From: Ziziphus jujuba
Taxonomy: Eukaryota; Streptophyta; Magnoliopsida; Rosales; Rhamnaceae
DNA: 64,000 bases
Reading direction: 5' to 3'
NCBI RefSeq assembly: GCF_031755915.1
Contig: NC_083385.1
Span: forward strand, 9,941,001-10,005,000
Shown: piece after piece, positions 1 to 9,109 of the stretch
Layout of the letters: each line of letters opens with the position of its first letter
Numbering within the stretch: the stretch's first letter is position 1
Made by a program: the position numbers and the translations under genes
The notes under the pieces: model-generated
The model's input: only the letters and a program-made list of their open reading frames with translations
What the model was told of the DNA's origin: nothing
The model's database searches: none

Positions 1-177
1 CTATGTAGCTGAAATTTTGAGGTGACTATGTTAATTAAACGCCTTATTTATTTGACACATGTCTCCTTGTTTGGATTTGCTGTGCTATAATAGATGTTTC
101 TGGTTGGTAGAATTAGCATCCCTGAATGTTTTACCTTGCCTCTAAATTTCTAATCTTGCTTTTGGACATACCTGTAG

Positions 178-2255
178 GTATTGTCTTCAAAGGGTCAAAA
201 ATCTGTAGATACAGCTCGGAGAGCTGACTTGGTTGTTTTGAACACTGCGGTTTCTGGAAAATGGCTTGATGTAGTTCTAAAGGAGCATATTCCCCATGTT
301 CTCCCAAAAGTATTGTGGTGGATACATGAAATGCGAGGGCATTACTTCAAACTGGATTATGTCAAGCACCTTCCTTTTGTTGCTGGTGCCATGATTGATT
401 CGCATGTAACAGCAGAATATTGGGAGAATAGGACTCGAGAGCGTTTAAGGTAAGCTTCAATGATTAGCTTGTGAGAAAATTTGTTACAGAACTAGAAGAT
501 ATGCTCTTTAACCCAAAGTCAATTTCAGAACTAGATTAAATGTTTTTTATTTTATTTTATTTGATTTCATTCACTATTGGTGTCTGGTGGTCAAATGTTA
601 GGTCATTAATCTCCATATGTGACAGCAATTTTCGCTGTGCAGCTACATTTTACCTATCATTCTCCCAGTAATTATTCTTCTATTAGGGTATTTTCAATTA
701 TTTGCTCTCTGCAGGATCAAAATGCCGCAGACCTACGTTGTTCACCTGGGAAACAGTAAGGAACTTATGGAAGTTGCTGAAGATAGTATCGCAAAAAGGG
801 TTTTGCGTGAACATGTCCGTGAGTCTCTTGGAATACGGAGTGATGATTTAGTCTTTGCCATCATAAACAGTATGTGTTCCAATCTGATGAGCTCATTTAT
901 TTTCTTTTGCCACTGCACATGTTTCTTCTACATTGATCAGGACTCTTCTTGGCTTGCTTTGTCATAACTTGATCTCCATGCATTTGTCAGTTCTGTTTTC
1001 TTATGATCTTTTACTTGTCTCTCCATATGTTTAAGAAAATGGATTATGGTAATTGACATTAGAACACCTCCCAGCCTTCCTTCAGTTAACAGATATGAAA
1101 TATCTTAAAAGTGTTTTGAAATTAAAGTATATTATTTTAAGCATGCTTGTAACTTACATGCATTTTTTTACTACAGGTGTTTCACGTGGAAAAGGCCAGG
1201 ATCTATTTCTTCGCTCTTTTTATGAAAGCTTGCAATTGATCCAAGAAAAGAGGCTCCAGGTGCCAACAATGCATGCTGTAATTGTGGGAAGCGACATGAC
1301 TGCTCAGACCAAGTTTGAAGCAGAATTACGCAACTTTGTTAAGCTGAAGAAAATTCGAGACCGTGTTCATTTTGTAAACAAAACTCTGACTGTTGCCCCT
1401 TATTTAGCTGCAATCGATGTTCTCGTTCAGAATTCCCAGGTAAGCTTGTTTTGCTTGGAGAAGTTTTTGAATGTTTGATATCTTATTTATACCATAAACT
1501 GCAGATAGAACACCTGTGACATAGAGAATTGGAAAATGGTGTAGATTTAAAATTTCGGCCTAACAGATTGAACATATGATGCTAATAATGAGTTTTACTC
1601 CCCTTGTCTATTTTATGTGATTATCAGGCCAAGTGTTTCCATTTTTAGTATTTCCATGAAATAGTCTCATCTTTTTTAATTTTTCAGTGCTCCTGAATCA
1701 TGTCTTTTGTAAGAATTGGTTGGAATTTGACAATCTTTTATATATGTTAAAGTTTTGTTCTTCTAATAAGTGCTTTCTTTCCTCTTAACACTCTAATATT
1801 CCTTCCATTTAGGGACGTGGTGAATGCTTTGGTAGGATAACTATAGAAGCCATGGCGTTTCAGCTGCCTGTATTGGTAATTGGACTCAACCCTTATTAAT
1901 TTGGGTAGTTATCTCTTGGTAATGCTATGTGTCAAGAGTTTTAAATTGTTTTGACCATTTCATTTCACTTTCTGCGTTTCAAATTAAAAAATTCCAGGGA
2001 ACAGCGGCTGGAGGTACAACAGAGATTGTAGTAAATGGAACAACAGGATTGTTGCATCCTGCAGGGAAAGAGGGGGTTACTCCTCTCGCAAAAAACATCG
2101 TCAAACTTGCCACTCATGTTGAGAGGAGGCTTACCATGGGGAAGAGAGGATATGAGCGAGTCAAGGAAAGGTTTTTAGAACACCATATGGCAGATAGGAT
2201 TGCTACAGTCCTGACTGGAGTGTTACGTAGGGCAAAGAGTCACTCAGATTCTTAA
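178..2255 (+). CDS. GT-B fold glycosyltransferase (group 1/GT4-like), 3' part, 5 exons visible
   Basis: Exons 178-449, 715-869, 1177-1439, 1813-1875 and 1998-2255 join in frame to 336 codons plus stop; bases 1-177 are the end of an intron, so the N-terminal part of the protein lies outside the window. The product resembles the plant proteins annotated 'UDP-glycosyltransferase superfamily' (Arabidopsis At1g75420/At1g19710 type). Visible family signatures are VSRGKGQDLF at the start of the C-terminal Rossmann lobe, HFVNKT, VLVQNSQ followed by GRGECFGRITIEAMA (the nucleotide-sugar binding EX7E-like region), and GTAAGGTTEIV. The family belongs to retaining GT-B enzymes that use a nucleotide-sugar donor; acceptor and pathway are not known to me. 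All four introns are GT-AG. The next gene is convergent. The family call is firm, the substrate is unknown. Confidence 0.88.
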
Positions 2256-3278
2256 ATCACCTCTTTTTTATAAGTGGTGATTGCTGTACCTGCAGCCAGG
2301 ATGGCTTTATAACTAGATATAGGGGTCAGTTTTCTTTTATGGGAACGTATTTTGTCTCAGATTGGCTACTCATATTCTGACGGAGCTGTACATCATGTAC
2401 ATACAAAGTAGCCTGTTCATAGGTCGAAGTTAGTTCTATACAGTTTTGTTGGCGTCGAAGCTTAAACTAGCTCAACTTGGACTATTACTTTTTTGACATT
2501 ATAGTGCCTGGTAGTTGGATAATTTAGAATTACAAAGCGCTTTTTTTTTTTGGTTGGTTGCAGATTCATGTTTGCATTCAATCGCGTTGCACTAGGACAT
2601 GTTTTTCCTGCGTTCGAAATTAAAGCATTTTATGTAAATTAGCATCTGTATGTATTTTTGGGCCTTGGGCAGAATTTAACGATGTTGACAAGCTTCTGAT
2701 AACAAATTGATCAAAAACCTTTCCAAAGATTAGGACTCTACTAAATTACATACCGTGAATATTCGTAATGCACCATGGAATCCTTATAGAAGATGAAAAG
2801 GTAAATCAAAGATACGCTGTTCCTACAGCTAAAATTGTTTCTATTTTATATTTGTCCTTTAACCTTGTATTTAAAGATTTCTGAGCAAAAATGACCAAAA
2901 TGGACAAGGAATTCACCCAAAAAAAATAATATATATATATGAAAAAACAAAATGTACAAGCAGAAAATCCAAAGAGAGAAATTCACATTTTCATTATAGG
3001 ATTATGTATGATGCTGTACACTTATTGCATACATTGTCCTGCAACTCCTCTTTCAAGTACACCCATCAAAGGTCCAATCCATACATCAAGCACCTATAAT
3101 TGCCATCATTACGAACTAAGAAAATCCAATTAACAGAATTAAATTCTAAATAAATGGTTACCAAAGTAAAAAACTGAACAAAGTATGGTAAACAAATATT
3201 TGATCAAATATTAAACTCTTTTAAAACCCCTGAAACGATCGGTGGCAAGCCCATCATTTATAGCCATACTTGGTGAAT
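2256..3278. other. 3' flank and convergent spacer
   Basis: This AT-rich stretch lies between the stop codons of the glycosyltransferase (+) and the small unrecognised gene (-). It must hold both 3' UTRs and polyadenylation signals. A short TA run sits near 2929-2940. I see no convincing additional gene. Confidence 0.6.
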
Positions 3279-4294
3279 CTACATCAGCTTGTAATAGTAA
3301 TCGCCTCCATCGACGAGCAAGTGACAGGCCCTCCCACATTGACAGTTCAAATGGATACGAAAAGTTTCTCCATTTCTCTCCACGCTCACATAGCTTTCAT
3401 AGTCCGGCTCAGAATCATTCTGCGATAAAAATCAAAACGCAGTTTTTAACTTTGCCCAAGAGAGAAATTAAACAAGAACCCAAGAAAGAAAATCGACGAA
3501 ATTGACAAAGAAAAAGAAAAAGAAAACAAAATCAGGAATCTTTCTTTATTGGAAATCAAATAACTAACCTTGTCGCTGGTGGACGAAGTGGAATGTGCAA
3601 TGGCGGGAGGAGTGATATCAACAATGGAGCGGCGAACTGCAGAAGGGGGGAGTGCAAGGTTGTTCGCAGAAGAAGAAAAAAAGGAGCCGTTGACAGGGTT
3701 CTCGGGCGGCACGGGAGTTGTTCCAGTTCCGATATGGGTGGTGGGGGCGAGTGGAGGCTTGCAGGGGTCAGAAACACAGCGGCGAAGAAAACTGTTCTGA
3801 TTGGGAACAGAGCCCCCCCCTCTGACTGAATGCTCAGGAGATTGGTTGGTAGTCCCAACAACACTGGAGGTGGGTGCCGTAACAGGAGGCTTGCAGGGGT
3901 CAGAAACGCAGCGACGGAGGAGATCATTCCGATTCCTGGAGCAAGAGAGAGAAGAATCGGCGTGTGTGTCAAGAAAGAGTTTCTTGGGTTTGGGTTGGTA
4001 CTGCTGGTCGTGAAGAACAGAGGACGAAGATGGAGAACATGGTGATGCCCTCTTCAACGATCCAGAGCTGTTGTTGGATCCCACTGCTGGTGGACAGAGA
4101 CCGCATTTGGAACATGGAGAGTCGTAGGAAGCAGAATCGGTGGTGCTCGTTTCAAGTGAGAGCGTTGAGATGCCGACGATCTCCTTCTCCATCATCGATG
4201 ATGATAATGATGAAACTTGCATTATAACCCCTCCTCCTGCTTCTTCTGGGTTTTTCTCTACTAGTACCAATTCCGGCGTTTCTTGATCTCCCAT
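3279..4294 (-). CDS. Unrecognised small plant protein with duplicated RRCVSDPCKPP motif, 2 exons
   Basis: Exon 1 is 4294-3569 (242 codons) and ends AAG|GTTAGT. Exon 2 is 3419-3279 (46 codons plus TAG) and starts after TATCGCAG. The phase is 0 and the protein is 288 aa. Residues 61-69 read CSKCGLCPP; the motif RRCVSDPCKPP occurs at 127-137 and again at 171-181, with a weaker RRSIVDITPP at 221-230. The middle is Ser/Pro-rich and probably disordered. The C-terminus encoded by exon 2 has an acidic start (NDSEPDYES), then LNCQCGRACHLLVDGG and ends YYYKLM. I recall similar uncharacterised plant proteins with a C-terminal CxCG...YYKL block but no function. The gene is head-to-head with the PPR gene, 416 bp between start codons. 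Without the intron, translation would run into an unrelated tail in the intron, so exon 2 matters. Confidence 0.78.
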
Positions 4295-4710
4295 TCTTGA
4301 GAACTTCTTTGTTTTTTCTCTCTCTCACTCTCTCTCTTTCTGAAAGTTTCTCTTTTTTTTTTTTTTTGGGTTGGGTCTAAGCTTTCTGAAAGTTCTAAAT
4401 TCTGAGCTTTGAAGATGATCGACCTCCAAACCGTCTCATTTCTTATATAGACGAGCAAACTGGCCAACATGCAATTTCCACAGGACAAACACTTATAGGC
4501 TCGTAGTTGCGCTTCCACAATACGGGTCAAAACGCACCGTTTCTTCATAACGTCCCATGAAACGCACCGTCTACTGATGTAAATCAGGTGTCTTGTAAAG
4601 CACAGAATGTAATGAACTCCATCTTCCAATTAAAATTTGACATGTATATTGTACAAAGTAATAAGGCTTGAAACTGGGGGAGGGAAAATTGCCAGTCACC
4701 GCATGGGACT
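4295..4710. promoter_or_regulatory. Shared divergent promoter region
   Basis: These 416 bp separate the start codons of the minus-strand small gene and the plus-strand PPR gene, so both promoters and 5' UTRs must fit here. Near the minus-strand start (4316-4367) there is a CT-rich tract followed by a T run on the plus strand, which is a GA-rich leader for the minus-strand gene. I cannot assign a TATA box to either gene with confidence. Confidence 0.5.
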
Positions 4711-6669
4711 TTGGACGGTCTGATGCTCACTCTCTCTCGCAAATTGTCTACAACCAGGTCCTCCTCCACATCTATTGCCAGCGTTTCCCCACAGATTTTC
4801 AATCCTGTTTCTCAGATTGAACAGAAGCGGAAAATCTTAGAGCACAGAATCAATTTTGTTCTCGATGACTGCAAAACCGTTACTCAAATTAAGCAGGTTC
4901 ATGGCCACCTCCTCCGTAGAGGCCTCGGCCAAAGCTGCTACGTTGTTACCAAGCTTATTCGCATTCTTACCAAACTCGACGTCCCAATGGACACCTACCC
5001 TCGTCTCGTCTTCGAACAAGTTAAATACCCAAATCCATTTCTCTGGACTGCTATGATTCGCGGATACGCTCAACAAGGACCTCTTTCCCAGGCGATTGTT
5101 TTGTATGATTGTATGAGGAGAGCAGGTACTGGGCCTGTGTCGTTTACGTTCTCGGCGCTTTTCAAGGCTTGTGGTGCAGCTCTCGACGTGAACTTGGGTA
5201 GGCAGATTCATGCCCAGACAATTTTAATTGGAGGGTTTGCGTCTGATTTGTATGTGGGCAATACCATGATTGGTATGTATGTCAAATGTGGGTTTTTGGA
5301 GTGTGGGCGGAAGGTTTTCGATGAAATGCCTAATAGAGATGTGATTTCTTGGACGGAGTTGATTGTTGCTTATGCCAAGAGTGGGGATATGGACTTGGCA
5401 AGAGATTTGTTTGATGGGTTGCCTGTGAAGGATATGGTGGCGTGGACAGCTATGGTTACAGGTTATGCCCAGAATGCTCAGCCAAGGGAGGCGTTGGATA
5501 TGTTTGAGCGAATGCAAAATGTAGGTGTTCAGACAGATGACATTACACTGGTTGGTGTCATTTCGGCCTGCGCGCAATTGGGTGCGTCCCAGTACGCTAA
5601 CTGGGTCCGAGATGTTGCTGAAAGATCTGGTTTTGGGCCTTCTGAAAATGTTGTTGTGGGATCTGCTATGATAGACATGTACTCAAAGTGTGGGAGCGTA
5701 GTCGATGCTTACAAGGTGTTTGAAGGAATGAACGAAAGAAATATTTTTTCTTACAGCTCAATGATTGTGGGGTTTGCGATACATGGTCGTGCTCATGCAG
5801 CAATCCAATTATTCCATGATATGTTGAAGACTGACATAGAACCAAATCATGTCACTTTTATAGGGGTTCTTACAGCGTGTAGCCATGTGGGTCTAGTAGA
5901 CCAGGGTAGGCACTTGTTTGCAACCATGGAAAAGTACTATGGTGTTGCTCCATCAGCGGATCACTACACTTGCATGGTTGATCTACTCGGTCGAGCGGGT
6001 CACTTGGAAGAAGCTCTTGAGCTTATCGAAACAATGCCAATGGAGCCCAGTGTAGGTGTGTGGGGAGCATTGCTCGGAGCATGTCGTATCCATAGGAACC
6101 CCGACATTGCCCAGCTCGCTGCTAACCATCTTTTCGAGCTTGAACCTAATGATATTGGAAACTATATCGTGCTTTCAAACATATATGCAATGGCTGGAAG
6201 GTTGGATGACGTTTCAAGGGTGAGAAAGCTAATGAGAGGAAAGGGTCTTAGAAAGAATCCTGGATATAGCTGGATTGAAGCAGAGAAAGGGCAAATTCAC
6301 GAGTTCTTTGCAGGTGATACGACGCATCGGATGTCAATCGAGATTAAGCAGGCATTGGAGGATCTTCTGGTCAGACTAAAGGCTCGTGGATACCAACCAG
6401 ACCTTAATTCCGTGGCTTATGATGTAAGTGATGAAGAAAAGAAGCGTATATTAATGACTCATAGTGAAAAGCTAGCCCTAGCATACGGACTCGTGAGTAC
6501 AAATGCTGGCTGTACCATTAGGATAATGAAGAATCTTAGGATATGTGATGATTGTCATGCATTCATGTGTGGTGCATCACAGATAACGGCGAGGGAGATG
6601 GTCATCAGAGATAATATGAGATTCCACCACTTCCATGATGGGATGTGTTCTTGTGGTAACTTTTGGTAA
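4711..6669 (+). CDS. DYW-class pentatricopeptide repeat protein (At5g44230-like)
   Basis: This is an intronless gene of 652 codons. It has a PLS-type PPR array (for example NPFLWTAMIRGYAQQG, DVISWTELIVAYAKSG, DMVAWTAMVTGYAQNA), an E/E+ region (GVWGALLGACRIHRN, NPGYSWIEAEKGQIHEF) and a DYW deaminase domain. Zinc and catalytic signatures are present: HSE at 584-586 and CDDCH at 612-616. The C-terminus is CSCGNFW, so the last three residues are NFW and not DYW. Closest in memory is Arabidopsis At5g44230 (PCMP-H class). Such proteins act in mitochondria or plastids on RNA, usually C-to-U editing; the Ser/Thr/Arg-rich N-terminus (LSRKLSTTRSSSTSIAS) fits an organelle transit peptide. ATG 4711 is the first in frame; ATG 4723 is an alternative. 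The last codons and 3' flank have been tandemly copied downstream. Confidence 0.95.
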   Translation: MDGLMLTLSRKLSTTRSSSTSIASVSPQIFNPVSQIEQKRKILEHRINFVLDDCKTVTQIKQVHGHLLRRGLGQSCYVVTKLIRILTKLDVPMDTYPRLVFEQVKYPNPFLWTAMIRGYAQQGPLSQAIVLYDCMRRAGTGPVSFTFSALFKACGAALDVNLGRQIHAQTILIGGFASDLYVGNTMIGMYVKCGFLECGRKVFDEMPNRDVISWTELIVAYAKSGDMDLARDLFDGLPVKDMVAWTAMVTGYAQNAQPREALDMFERMQNVGVQTDDITLVGVISACAQLGASQYANWVRDVAERSGFGPSENVVVGSAMIDMYSKCGSVVDAYKVFEGMNERNIFSYSSMIVGFAIHGRAHAAIQLFHDMLKTDIEPNHVTFIGVLTACSHVGLVDQGRHLFATMEKYYGVAPSADHYTCMVDLLGRAGHLEEALELIETMPMEPSVGVWGALLGACRIHRNPDIAQLAANHLFELEPNDIGNYIVLSNIYAMAGRLDDVSRVRKLMRGKGLRKNPGYSWIEAEKGQIHEFFAGDTTHRMSIEIKQALEDLLVRLKARGYQPDLNSVAYDVSDEEKKRILMTHSEKLALAYGLVSTNAGCTIRIMKNLRICDDCHAFMCGASQITAREMVIRDNMRFHHFHDGMCSCGNFW

Positions 6670-7705
6670 TTAAAACAGATGTCCGATTTTGGTTTTGACA
6701 TACCATGCACCATCTTTGTTTCTTTTGAAGAAACTTTTTTATGCATTTATAATGGGATGTGTGCTTGTGGTAACTTTTGGTAATTAAAACAGATGTCCGA
6801 TTTTGGTTTTAATATACCATGCCCCATCTTAAATTTGGTTTTGATATACCGTTCCCCATCTTTGTTTCTCATATTCCACCACTTCCATGATGGGATGTGT
6901 TCTTGTGGTAACTTTTGGTAATTAAAACAGATGTGTCCGATTTTGGTTTTAATATACCATGACCCATCTTTGTTTCTTTTGAAGTATTTTAACTTTTTTA
7001 TGCATTTATAATGGGATGTGTTCTTGTGGTAACTTTTGGTAATTAAAACAGAGGTCCAAATTTGGTTTTGGTTAACCGTGCCCCACCTTTGTTTCTTCTT
7101 GAAGAAATATAACTTTTTTATGCATTTAGCGCAAAAACAAAGGAAAAGGAAAAAAGATCCAGCGAATAAAATAGAAACTCTTGAAATAGGATGTGTTCTT
7201 GTGGTAACTTTTGGTAATTAAAACAGATGTCCGATTTTGGTTTTAACATACCATGCCCCATCTTTGGTTCTTTTGAAGTATTTTAACTTTTTTATGCATT
7301 TATAATGGGATGTGTTCTTGTGGTAACTTTTGGTAATTAAAACAGAGGTCCAAAGGAAAAGGAATAAAGATCCATCGAATAAAATAGAAACTCTTGAAAT
7401 AGGATGTTTATTGTGGGAACTCTTGGTAATTAAAACAGATGTGTCCGATTTTGGTTTTTAATATACCATGCCCCATCTTTGTTTCTTTTGAAGTATTTTA
7501 ACTTTTTTATGCATTTATAATGGGATGTGTTCTTGTGGTAACTTTTGGTAATTAAAACAGAGGTCCAAATTTGGTTTTGATAAACCGTGCCCCATCTTTG
7601 TTTCTCTTGAAGAAATATATAACTTTTTTTTATGCATTTAGCGCAAAAACAAAGGAAAAGGAAAAAAGATCCAGCGAATAAAATAGAAACTCTTGAAATA
7701 CGTAG
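6640..7705 (+). repeat. Tandem array derived from the PPR 3' end (8 copies)
   Basis: The word GGTAATTAAAACAG, which spans the PPR stop codon and first 3' bases, recurs at about 6665, 6779, 6917, 7038, 7213, 7332, 7425 and 7547, with spacings of 114, 138, 121, 175, 119, 93 and 122 bp. Most copies keep GGGATGTGTTCTTGTGGTAA upstream (codons for GMCSCGN) and a downstream block ending in TTTTATGCATTTATAAT. The copy at about 6870-6930 also retains further coding bases (attccaccacttccatgat). Copies near 7130-7190, 7345-7400 and 7640-7700 carry an extra purine-rich block. The first copy is the real gene end; the rest are non-coding duplicates. Confidence 0.92.
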
Positions 7706-7962
7706 TAGTACCAAATGGAACACATAACAAAGCCTGCCAAGCACATACTACATAATCTAAAGCATCATGATGTTAACTAAACAGGAGCAAACATCACTTA
7801 TTATACACAGCATATGAGCCTGTTTGCAATAATGAACCTCCCGGCCATTTCAGACTCGCTCGTCCCTGACAAACCAGAGTTTATAGTAGTTTTATATACT
7901 TCTTAATTTTTATTAGTCACCATATATTCACGCACACAGACATAGATATTATTTAAAACAAC

Positions 7963-8624
7963 CTAGTGCTGCCCAGGAAGCTTCTCCTTGATCTTCTCCA
8001 TCATTCCCTTCTTCTCAGGTTGCTCCCTCGATGCATCGTAGTAACCTCCACCTCCAGGAGCCGTAGTGGCACCTGTATGAGTCTGGTTGTAACCTCCACC
8101 TCCAGGAGTCGTAGTGGCACCTGTATGAGTCTGGTCGCCCCTGTTACCGCCAGGCAGCTTCTCCTTTATTTTATCTTTAAGCCCCTTCTTCCTCCTCCCG
8201 CCTTGACCATCATCCTCCGACTGCAAAACATACCAAAAACAAATACCTTTCAGCCACCGCCAAAAAACCGAAAAAGCTAATACGGACAATATTTTACAAG
8301 TATCAACTAATGCATAGGGGAATGGAACCGAGTACTTACAGAGCTAGAGCTTCCGCTACCAGAGCGATGCAGCACTCCAGTACCACCATGGCCGTGTTCC
8401 TTGTGCTGCTGGGTCTGGCCATAATTACCGCCAACGCCGGTACCGGTGGTGGCAGTACCATATCCCGTACCATATCCCGTGGTAGTACCATGCCCTCCAG
8501 TTCCATAGGTGCCAGTGTTGTCGGTGCGATTAACTGGGTTGCCATATTCGTCGGTGTGGCGAATTGGGTTGCCATATTCATCAGTTTGGCCTGTTGCACC
8601 ATATTGGTTCTGGTAATGCGACAT
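7963..8624 (-). CDS. Y2SK2 dehydrin (RAB18-like LEA group 2), 2 exons
   Basis: Exon 1 is 8624-8340 (95 codons, donor GTAAGT) and exon 2 is 8220-7963 (85 codons plus stop); phase 0, 180 aa. Two Y segments TDEYGNP lie at 14-20 and 24-30, a Gly/Thr/Tyr-rich stretch follows, the S segment [15 protein letters not shown] is at 85-99, and two K segments are [14 protein letters not shown] (106-119) and [15 protein letters not shown] (164-178). Between the K segments a [14 protein letters not shown] block is duplicated. The intron falls inside the S segment, as is usual for YSK genes. Dehydrins are disordered, very hydrophilic proteins that protect membranes and enzymes during drought, cold and seed maturation; YSK types are typically ABA- and drought-induced. 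An in-frame upstream ATG at 8702 would add a hydrophobic leader not found in dehydrins, so I chose 8624. Confidence 0.96.
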
Positions 8625-8781
8625 TTTTTCTGATATTTTGGTCAAAAAAGCAAGTAGGAAATAGGTAATAAACCTAGAAAGCTGAAGAAATTGGTGTAAC
8701 AAAGCTATGTATTAACTGTTGTTTTGCTATTGGAAGTACAAAATGTTTTTTTGGTAGTTGGTTTGGATAATTTGGCCTGGT

Positions 8782-9109
8782 CTATATATAGGCAGTGCAT
8801 TCTCACCAGCTAAGATGACGGTCAAGGACCATATCTCTACGTGCATGTCGTCCGGTTCTTACACGTACCAAATAGAGTAATTATACCTACCACGTTATTG
8901 TCGAAAGGACACTTGGATGTATCATGGGAGGAAAGGTGTCTTCCAGTGTCGGCAATGGGATAAGATCGGTTATTTTTGGAACCGGGGCCTTATGTGCCGG
9001 GTGACACTACACCGCGTCCTCGAACTTGAAGACAAAAAAAAAATTAAGATAATTGATGGTAAGAGCTACAGCGGCATGGTCATGAACTGACGGTGAAGTT
9101 GTACACGTG
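8782..9109 (-). promoter_or_regulatory. Dehydrin promoter: TATA box and ABRE-like ACGT sites
   Basis: Read on the minus strand, a TATATATAG-type box lies at 8782-8790, about 160 bp upstream of the dehydrin start codon. Beyond it are ACGT-core sites: 8839-8844 (ACGTGC on the plus strand), 8862-8867 (ACGTGT on the minus strand), an ACGT core near 8892 and a perfect CACGTG G-box at 9104-9109. Clusters of ACGTG cores are the known binding sites of ABF/AREB bZIP factors in RAB-type dehydrin promoters. Function is inferred from motif and position only. Confidence 0.7.

Noticed and set aside
3556..4045. Several frames on both strands across the small two-exon gene
   Set aside because: They are shadows of the Ser/Pro-rich coding frame, which alone has the duplicated motif and splices to the next exon.
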